From NCBI GenBank assembly GCA_025504975.1, contig JANUWI010000002.1, positions 1,860,001 through 1,924,000 on the forward strand: a stretch of 64,000 bases of DNA, written 5' to 3'. Shown in pieces: positions 57,856 to 64,000 of this stretch (position 1 is its first letter; each line of letters opens with the position of its first letter). The translations under genes and the position numbers were made by a program. This DNA comes from Plenodomus lindquistii (taxonomy: Eukaryota > Ascomycota > Dothideomycetes > Pleosporales > Leptosphaeriaceae). The notes beneath the pieces were generated by a model. The model searched no databases, was not told where the DNA came from, and saw only the letters and a program-made list of their open reading frames with translations.

Positions 57856-59547
57856 TCAATCCCTCGCCCTCACAAACCTAACCTCCTGCTTGGGCGGCCC
57901 CGCCGTAAAATGGTCCAAGACGCCGTCCCAATACTCACTCGCCACAAAGTCCTCGGGCAGCACAACATCAAACTCACTCACCACTCTCCCCGTCACACTC
58001 CTCAACTCCATCATCGCAAGTGCCCTTCCCGCGCAACTATACGGCCCCGTCAAAAATGGCATAAACACCTCTTTTCTCAGCACCAACCCCGGCTTCCCGG
58101 TCCAGCGCTCGGGAATAAACTCATCGGGCTGGACGAAGTTGCGGGGGTCACGGAGCATGGGGAAAGGCGGCATATGCACAATCATGTTTCCCGGGATAAA
58201 CTTCTCGTTGATGGTGATTCCCTCGGGGGGCGTGATGCGCTGGGAACCAAAGAAGACCGAGGGCCAGAGACGCATCGACTCGTGGATAACGGCGTCGAGG
58301 AGGGGAAGTGGCTTCTGGCAGTTGTACTCTGTGGCGTTTTCGTGAAACTCTTTGCGCACTGCGCGCATGATTTCTGGGTGCGTGGCGAGCTGCATGAAGA
58401 TGAATGTCAGAGCTGTAGAGGTGGTCTCACTCCCCGCGCTGATGATGAGGCGAGATTCGCCGTACAGGAGTTCGCGGCCAGCGGCGTTGTTGGGCGTGGC
58501 GGCGATGAGATGGGAGATGAGATCGGGCTTGCTGTCTCTGAGCTGTTCAACGTCAGTATCGCGTTGCCCGAGAAAATTCGTCCCACGACTTACCGCCATT
58601 CTCTGCTTCATCTGGCTAACGCTCCAGTCTCGCCACTCCTTCATCGGACCGGCCACCGATGTCAGCACCGTCAAAGCATTCATCAGCCACGGCATGTGGT
58701 ACATGTATCCCATTGCCTGAACACCATCTGTAAAAGTGGCCAAGATGCTGGCGGCGACATCGCTTTGCTGGCCCTTGATGAAGCCCATTGGTTTCCCAAA
58801 GGCTAGTTCAGCCATCACATCGTAGCTGTAGTACGTTGTGTACTCCAAGAGTGGTACAAGCTTTCCCTCTTCGCCCCGCAGCCGCATGAGCAGTTGGTCC
58901 GTGAACCGTTCTACCCTGGGAGCGTAGGCGTTCAGCGAAGTTTTCATTGCGTTATCCCAGACCCTGCGTCGTTGGCGATGAAAAACCTTGTCGCGATTGA
59001 GATGGAGAGAAGTTTCCATGACATCGTAGAACGGTCCCTTGGTGGTCCTGCTCTGGAAACTGAGGAGGTGCGGAATCGCAGCTGGATCGAAGATGGAAAG
59101 TTCGCGCGGTCCTATCCTGGTGAATAAAGTTTCAAAGCTTTCCTAAAGCAGTAAACTGATCGTACCTGTCCTGACATAGTCTCCATGTTCTGCTTGCAAT
59201 CGCTGAAGCACCCGATGATAGTGCAGCTTACTGTCAAATACCTGCTTGAGTGTCCACCATCTCGACAACTTGGCACCAGCCGGACCCGGGAAGTCTTTCA
59301 ACGGGTGGAAGAATGCGCGGTACGTTCCAATGTACACCCACAGTGGAACCCAGAAGCTCGTGGCTACCAGAGTGGCGGTAACGAGTCCAGTGTAATATGC
59401 CAAAACCCAGTACGCGGTACAGGACCCAACGATGATGGGGAGTGTCAAGTGGTCGACCTCGACACGTCGTAGAACAAACTCATGCAACGCAATTGCAGAC
59501 AGAGGCGCGAGCGCGAAAACGGTCAGGGGGACAGATGCCATGTTCAT
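57856..59547 (-). CDS. Cytochrome P450 monooxygenase
   Basis: Three exons (59547-59166, 59111-58594, 58542-57856) give 528 residues. The N-terminus has about three hydrophobic segments (to about residue 75), more than the single ER anchor of most P450s, followed by FHPLKDFPGP. Motifs: I-helix AGSETTST (336-343), ExxR in HESMRLW, PERF-type FIPERW, and heme-binding FLTGPYSCAG with axial Cys470. The enzyme would be an ER-bound oxygenase using a P450 reductase; the substrate cannot be told. The first acceptor is GGATAG at 59112, chosen because it gives the usual RTGPRELSIFDP. The second intron (58543-58593, GTAAGT..CTGACG..CAG) is 51 bases and stop-free, so an unspliced form adding 17 residues is possible. 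A second Met at 59541 could be the start. No backbone biosynthetic gene is adjacent. Confidence 0.9.
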
Positions 59548-60677
59548 TTGGGGCCCCAGGACGAGGTCAAAAACACGTGGGCTTGGAGTTCACAGATACG
59601 CTTGAAGTATAATTTGTGGTTCCTCGAGTGGGAATCGGATCAAGGGATATTCTGTGTACCTCTGGTGGAGGTGAGACACTTCTTACGCGATGGGGCAGGT
59701 CCTCCTGTACTCGAGATCCACGTTCGGTGGCTTGCCGGAGCTTTCTGATATATTCCAACACGCGCCTAACGCGGATCATGTCACAGCATCCTCTGTTGGG
59801 CCGCAGTAGCGGCGCATGCAAGGTATGCCCTGCTGCGTGTATGTGGTGTACTGTACGAGCCGTTCACACTAGTGACATGCTCGACAATTGCATAAGCAGC
59901 GCTTAAACAACTCCAGACCCTTCGACCCGGGAAACGATCAACTGGAGGCCCGTCCTTCGGCAAAGCATGGGGTGATGTGGCTTCGGGAACGGCGTCGAAG
60001 GGGCCGGCTACCCCCGTCCTGAAGTGGGTACCGCTTGCCCGGTTCTGGACCGTGACAGCGGAGTTTATCCACATAGGCGAGAGACGGTGCGATCCCCTAC
60101 TGGCTGCCGTTTACCAGCTGGGGAGCTGTACAGGGTGTAGACGCATCGGATTAGACGCCTGCTAGCTTCCGTATTATATCGAGGAGAGGCCGAGCTATTA
60201 GTGTTTCACAGCTGCGCAGATTGCCATTCACTATTGGCACGCTCTTCTTCGGTATAATACGGAAACTAGCAGGGATCCAATCCGATGTATCTCGATACTG
60301 TAAGGGAGCAACGAGCAGGGGCGCGCAATGGACGAAGCTGCTTTTTTCACCTTGCTTCTTCGTTTCGCGCCGACTACTGCTCGCTTGCGACGAGTCATCG
60401 CACCCAGGAGACCATCCAGTCCCATGCATGCAATATGCGACTGACACATCGAGGGAGAATCTGCTCTTTGGCTCCACTGTTCCTCATGTCAGGCCCAACG
60501 AAAATGGAATTAACCCGTAATGCCCATGTCGGGAGCGTCGATAATGCCGTGTTACAGAACCACGACAACAGGTAAGATGGTGCAACTTCAGGCCTCCGAT
60601 TCAGCTGGTGGCGGCCCACCCCCTCATTCCTCTTTACATCTCTTGCAAGCCCTGAGCAGCGTTTCCAATTTGCAATC
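59548..60677. other. 1.1 kb intergenic region with inverted repeat
   Basis: Separates the divergent P450 and rhodopsin-domain genes. Contains an imperfect inverted repeat (separate entry). No gene recognised. Confidence 0.45.
60142..60288. repeat. Imperfect inverted repeat, ~60-base arms
   Basis: Left arm 60142-60203 and right arm 60229-60288 are reverse complements with perfect blocks CATCGGATT, CCTGCTAG and TTCCGTATTATA; about 25 bases lie between. Most mismatches are C/T or G/A. Weaker similarity may extend each arm to about 80 bases. This could be a MITE-like remnant or a hairpin; no target-site duplication was identified. Confidence 0.7.
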
Positions 60678-61892
60678 ATGACTTCGAAAGTGGGCTTGAT
60701 GCCCGTTCCATCTGGAGAGACGGCGGACTTCAGTGGCGGCAGGACGGAGCTTCAGAGTAGGATTGTTGTGGTATATATAACCATGACGGTGCTCTCGTCT
60801 GTCGTTCTCGCCTTGCGACTATATACCCGCGTTTTCATCCGAACTACGACGGGCCTTGACGATACGCTTGTGGTCCTGAGTTGGCTTGGATGCGTCGCGT
60901 GGTTGGCAGTCTGCTTCCATTGTAAGTTCAAAGGCCCTTCCGCATGTTGAAGAGGCCTGATATTCGTGGCAGCGTTCCAGTACGGCTTTGGCGAACACCT
61001 ATGGAACGTGACGCCGGAGCAGATGATGGATTACACAAGAATGCTCATAGGCATCATGGTGGTGTACGTCTGGACTCCAGCATTGGCAAAACTCTCCCTA
61101 CTGGCGCTCTACCATCGTTTGAATCCTGATCGCAAGAGTCGGTGGTGCATCTACGCTCTGGGGGCGTTGATTGTCGGATACTCGCTGGCAATCACCATCG
61201 TTGCAGCAGGTCCTTGCAATCCACGGACCCATACCGATCAGACGTGCCTGACGGATCTCAACCTTTTCATGGCGATCATCAACATCCTGACAGACGCCAT
61301 GATCCTCTGTCTTCCGTTACCGATGCTCCATGCACTCATGCTTCCATTGAAGCAAAGAGTGCTACTTGGATTGGTCTTTGCGCTTGGATCCGGGTAAGGA
61401 TTGTTGATTTGAGTCTTTGAACATGTCGCTGACCTATGATTCAGTGTTATCGTTATTTCAACGGTCCGCATCATTTACGTCTACAACTACATCAGCAACC
61501 CTGATGTGACATACTATCAAGCCGCAGCTTGCATCTTCTCGACAGTCGAGCTCAACGGAGGCGTCATCTGCGCCTGCATCGCTCTGTTGAAACCCTTCAT
61601 ACAGCGGTACATGCCATGGGTTCTGTCTTTCTCGAGCCACAATGGAAGCCAATCCGGAAGTCGCCGATTCAAGTTCTTCGGAAAACGAAGCGATGCGAAT
61701 ACCTACGAGCTACAGGGTGCCAGGGCGGCGGAGGAGAGTACGCCAAATCAAGGCGACAAGGCTGGAGGAAGAATTGCCGTCACCCGATCTTACAGCGTAC
61801 GAGCTTCGAAGACTGGAAAGACTGATACTGACAGTATGGACGAGCTTTTCTCATCAGTCTCCAATTCCAGTGCTTGGAAGCCAGTAAGGTAG
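60678..61892 (+). CDS. Rhodopsin-domain (PTH11/SAT4-type) membrane protein
   Basis: Three exons (60678-60921, 60973-61393, 61445-61892), introns GTAAGT..GGCAG and GTAAGG..TTCAG, give 370 residues. Seven membrane spans are recognisable, starting RIVVVYITMTVLSSVVLALR; the family hallmarks are GLDDTLVVLSW after span 1-2, a Cys-containing loop (GPCNPRTHTDQTCLTDLN), and LCLPLPMLHALMLPLKQRV then FALGSGVIVISTVRI. The C-terminal 100 residues are a polar cytosolic tail (SGSRRFKFFGKRSDAN). Fungal proteins with this domain are numerous; some, such as Pth11 of Magnaporthe, act as surface-sensing receptors, but this one lacks an N-terminal CFEM domain, so a receptor role is only possible. The next exon-1 residue after splicing is Ser (CFHSFQYGFGEHLW). 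It is divergent from the P450. Confidence 0.88.
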
Positions 61893-62331
61893 TCGGGCGG
61901 CTATAAACAATACGGTGCGCTGTGCGTAACGTTTAGTTATGGCTCAGCCTGGGGAAGCCAAAAGCCGATATGATGACAAATGGGAGATGTAGACACCAAG
62001 AAATTTAAACATAGAGCGTCAAGACCATGGTAGGGATTGTTGTCAGACGAAGAGAGGTCTTGGAAGTTGACGTTCAGTTGCAAGGTAATGCAGGAGCGGA
62101 AGTAGGCGGATGCCATCTCGGCCTTGGCACAGTTGAAGCACGACAAGCTATACCCCATAAAGTCAGCATTACATATATACAGCGATCGATTCAGTACGAC
62201 ATATGGCACGTACAGAGGTAGATTTCCAAAGCGCCGGACGTTTCTTAGTGTAATTAATTAGGGTATCACTCTTCGCTACCAATAACAACCCGTAAACTTC
62301 ATTCAATGTCTCCAGAGACCTAACTGCGCAC
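61893..62331. other. Convergent 3' region
   Basis: 439 bases between the ends of the membrane protein and CWC25 genes. AT-richer than its surroundings (TATATATACA, TTAATTAATT). No gene seen. Confidence 0.45.
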
Positions 62332-63504
62332 TCAGACATCGACTTCTGCTCTGAGAGAATGACGACCTCGCGCAATAGCGTCACCCAGATCAGTACTGTT
62401 CAATGCTTGACCTCGTACACTGGAAATGAATCGTCGCCCACCATCGGTGTTCTTCTTATGATTCTCCTCCTCTTCCGCGTCCTTGATCTCTTGCTGACGC
62501 ACACGCTCAGCGCGTTGTTCTTCAAGTGACGACGCCTCTGCTTGCATCTTTGCCAGACGATCGGCCGCGCTTTCCTTCTGTTCCTCTGAAGCCTGAGCAG
62601 TTGTGGGTGTAGGACGAGTAGGACGATCCCCGCCCCAGTCCTGACGCAGTTTGTCATATGACTTCCGTGGAGATGTGCGGTCACGTCGTCGATAGCTATC
62701 CCGATCATCACGATCTTCCCTTCTTCGTGGCGAGCGTGAGCGCCTTCGAGGCTCATCGCGATGACTTCTTCGATATGGTGACCGCGAGCGGGACTTTGAT
62801 CGTCGACGATGGCTCCCACGATCATCCTTCTCATCCCTGTCGTGTCTTCGGTGCTTTCGCTCCCGCCTATCACGGTCGTCGCGGTCGTCAGATCTTGAGC
62901 GAGATCGATCTCGTCGGCTGCGGTGCTTGTGATCCCTTTCTCTGCTCCGCTCTCTGTCTCTTCCCTTGTCTCTGTGTTTCCTCTCCCGCTCCTTCTCTTT
63001 CTCGCGTTTCTCCGCGTACTTTGCTTCCTTCTGTGCGTCCTTCATCGCCTTCAGCTGCATCTCCATCTTCTGCTTCTGAATGATGAGAAGCGGATCCTCA
63101 AGGACTTTCTTTTGAGTGTCGCGAGCTGTGTTGATAGGTACGGCACTGACTGCATCAACGCCCACAGCCGCACCCTTCTGTAGGCTTGATGTGTCATTGG
63201 ACTTGAGAAGTTGGTCGATCCTGCGCTTGCCAAGCAGGTAACCCTCGCGTTCTTCCGTGACGCCAGCACCGTCGCCGCTGGGGCCTGCATACATCCAATC
63301 CACGCGCTTGGTGATGGTTTTGCCACCTGCAGACTCCTGCAGTTTCTGCAGTTCCTCAATCTGTCGCTCCTCCTCGCGCTCTTTCCGTAGCTTTTCGATT
63401 TGCTTGCGTTCTTCGAGCGCGGATTTTTCTTCCTTCCAGACGCGCTCCTGGTTCTTGCGCAAATGAGGATGCCATGACTTCTTCAAGTTGAGATCTCCAC
63501 CCAT
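62332..63504 (-). CDS. CWC25: Pre-mRNA-splicing factor CWC25
   Basis: Single exon, 390 residues. It begins MGGDLNLKKSWHPHLRKNQE, the CIR/Cwf N-terminal domain (1-40), followed by a charged helix and the WMYAGPSGDGAG segment typical of CWC25 (about 70-80) and KRRIDQLL. The central third is RS/RD/RE-rich (about 180-290), and the C-terminus is helical (ADRLAKMQAEASSLEEQRAE) with a short conserved end (GGRRFISSVRGQALNS). In yeast Cwc25 joins the spliceosome after Prp2 and promotes the first transesterification. Length and motif order are normal. Together with CWF19 the window carries two spliceosome genes, but they are 33 kb apart and this has no functional meaning by itself. Confidence 0.92.
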   Translation of the reverse strand: MGGDLNLKKSWHPHLRKNQERVWKEEKSALEERKQIEKLRKEREEERQIEELQKLQESAGGKTITKRVDWMYAGPSGDGAGVTEEREGYLLGKRRIDQLLKSNDTSSLQKGAAVGVDAVSAVPINTARDTQKKVLEDPLLIIQKQKMEMQLKAMKDAQKEAKYAEKREKEKERERKHRDKGRDRERSRERDHKHRSRRDRSRSRSDDRDDRDRRERKHRRHDRDEKDDRGSHRRRSKSRSRSPYRRSHRDEPRRRSRSPRRREDRDDRDSYRRRDRTSPRKSYDKLRQDWGGDRPTRPTPTTAQASEEQKESAADRLAKMQAEASSLEEQRAERVRQQEIKDAEEEENHKKNTDGGRRFISSVRGQALNSTDLGDAIARGRHSLRAEVDV

Positions 63505-63863
63505 ATCGGCGGATTGTCAAGGGCTGTTCTGTACACGCCCTGAAACGAGGTAGCAAATGGCGCAGGTTCAGTTGTTCGAGCCGAGTCGTGGTGCGCGTAA
63601 GTCAGTGGGTTAGTGGTGTTGAGGAAGCGAGGTGTTGCAAAGGATGCTGGCAAAGTAGGCGCCACAGATGATTTGCGCCAAGTCATGGCTTACCTAAGAC
63701 AGACCCACCCACCTCCGCGACTGCCTCCGCAAAAGTTTCGTGATCACCTTCACAAGCCAGCGCAACAGCAATTAAAACTTGTTCACTAAACGACACACTA
63801 CAATTTGCGCCGGACTGTATTGAGGCAAATTTTGATTAAGAACAATCGAAACACGTATTGAAC
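63505..63863. promoter_or_regulatory. Shared divergent promoter of CWC25 and the ESF2-like gene
   Basis: 359 bases between two start codons. No TATA box; consistent with a housekeeping bidirectional promoter. Confidence 0.5.
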
Positions 63864-64000
63864 ATGTCAACGCGAAAACGCAACGAATTCCTCGACATTG
63901 AAGACAGCGAAGATGACGAAAGAGGCTATGATTCCGAAGACGAGAGCAGAGCGCGCATGCTCCCCTCATCCAAGCGCCAAAAAGTAGATTATGACTCGGA
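63864..64000 (+). CDS. Start of ESF2-like pre-rRNA processing protein (partial)
   Basis: The ATG opens a frame of 45 complete codons that runs off the window. The start, MSTRKRNEFLDIEDSEDDER then GYDSEDES and SSKRQKVDYDS, is basic then acidic and resembles the N-termini of fungal Esf2/ABT1 nucleolar proteins of the small-subunit processome. The RNA-recognition domain that would confirm it lies beyond the window, so the name is tentative; another nucleolar protein with an acidic N-terminus is possible. Confidence 0.5.
   Translation, partial: MSTRKRNEFLDIEDSEDDERGYDSEDESRARMLPSSKRQKVDYDS

Noticed and set aside
57910..58806. 298-codon plus-strand frame
   Set aside because: Antisense shadow of the P450 exons, which carry all catalytic motifs.
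1..64000. tRNA, rRNA, CRISPR or intact transposon
   Set aside because: No tRNA box pairs with a foldable cloverleaf, no rRNA-like sequence, no spaced direct repeats and no transposase or retroelement frame were seen; the one RT-like gene is of the cellular rvt type.

Overview
The window is nuclear DNA of a filamentous ascomycete, most likely a Dothideomycete of the Pleosporales type. The evidence is protein-coding genes on both strands, 47-76 base GT..AG introns with CTGAC-like branch sites, pyrimidine-rich leaders, and fungus-specific families (PTH11-type rhodopsin-domain protein, DUF3824, fungal SLATT, NRPS-like glycine betaine reductase, exopolygalacturonase). No rRNA, tRNA, CRISPR array or intact transposon was recognised. 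The species call is inference; no marker gene was compared.

Layout. 0-19 kb is gene-poor: a cut-off gene end, a multi-pass membrane protein (595-1617), a C2H2 zinc-finger gene (4753-6274), a gene with a STAND-type N-terminus and ubiquitin-like C-terminus (10488-11964), then a stretch at 14.2-17.0 kb that looks empty but holds decayed minus-strand genes. An Nrg1-like C2H2 repressor gene lies at 18868-19863. 19.9-25.2 kb is a gene desert with microsatellites. 25.2-37.5 kb is housekeeping: GPN1 (RNA polymerase II import GTPase) divergent from CWF19 (lariat debranching/spliceosome), an RS-rich DUF3824 protein, and protein kinase C. 39.8-43.3 kb carries two secreted glycoside hydrolases in tandem (GH30, then GH28), which fits a plant-associated life style.

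43.9-54.4 kb is the most interesting part: an rvt gene (the cellular, non-mobile reverse-transcriptase-related family) with two perfect Gcn4/CPC1-type sites upstream; a complete A-T-R-R NRPS-like glycine betaine reductase for choline synthesis; and a two-membrane-span SLATT protein with a long coiled coil, a family known from conflict systems. 54.5-57.6 kb holds two divergent unknown genes whose frames are each interrupted. A P450, a rhodopsin-domain membrane protein, the splicing factor CWC25 and the start of an ESF2-like nucleolar gene close the window.

A recurring theme is long open frames broken by stop codons that are each one C-to-T change from a sense codon (15.5-17.0, 14.3-14.9, 54.8, 56.6 and perhaps 3.8 kb). 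This fits RIP-like or deamination-driven decay, though some breaks could be unrecognised introns or sequencing errors. Exon boundaries below were read by eye from splice signals and frame; no search or transcript data were available.
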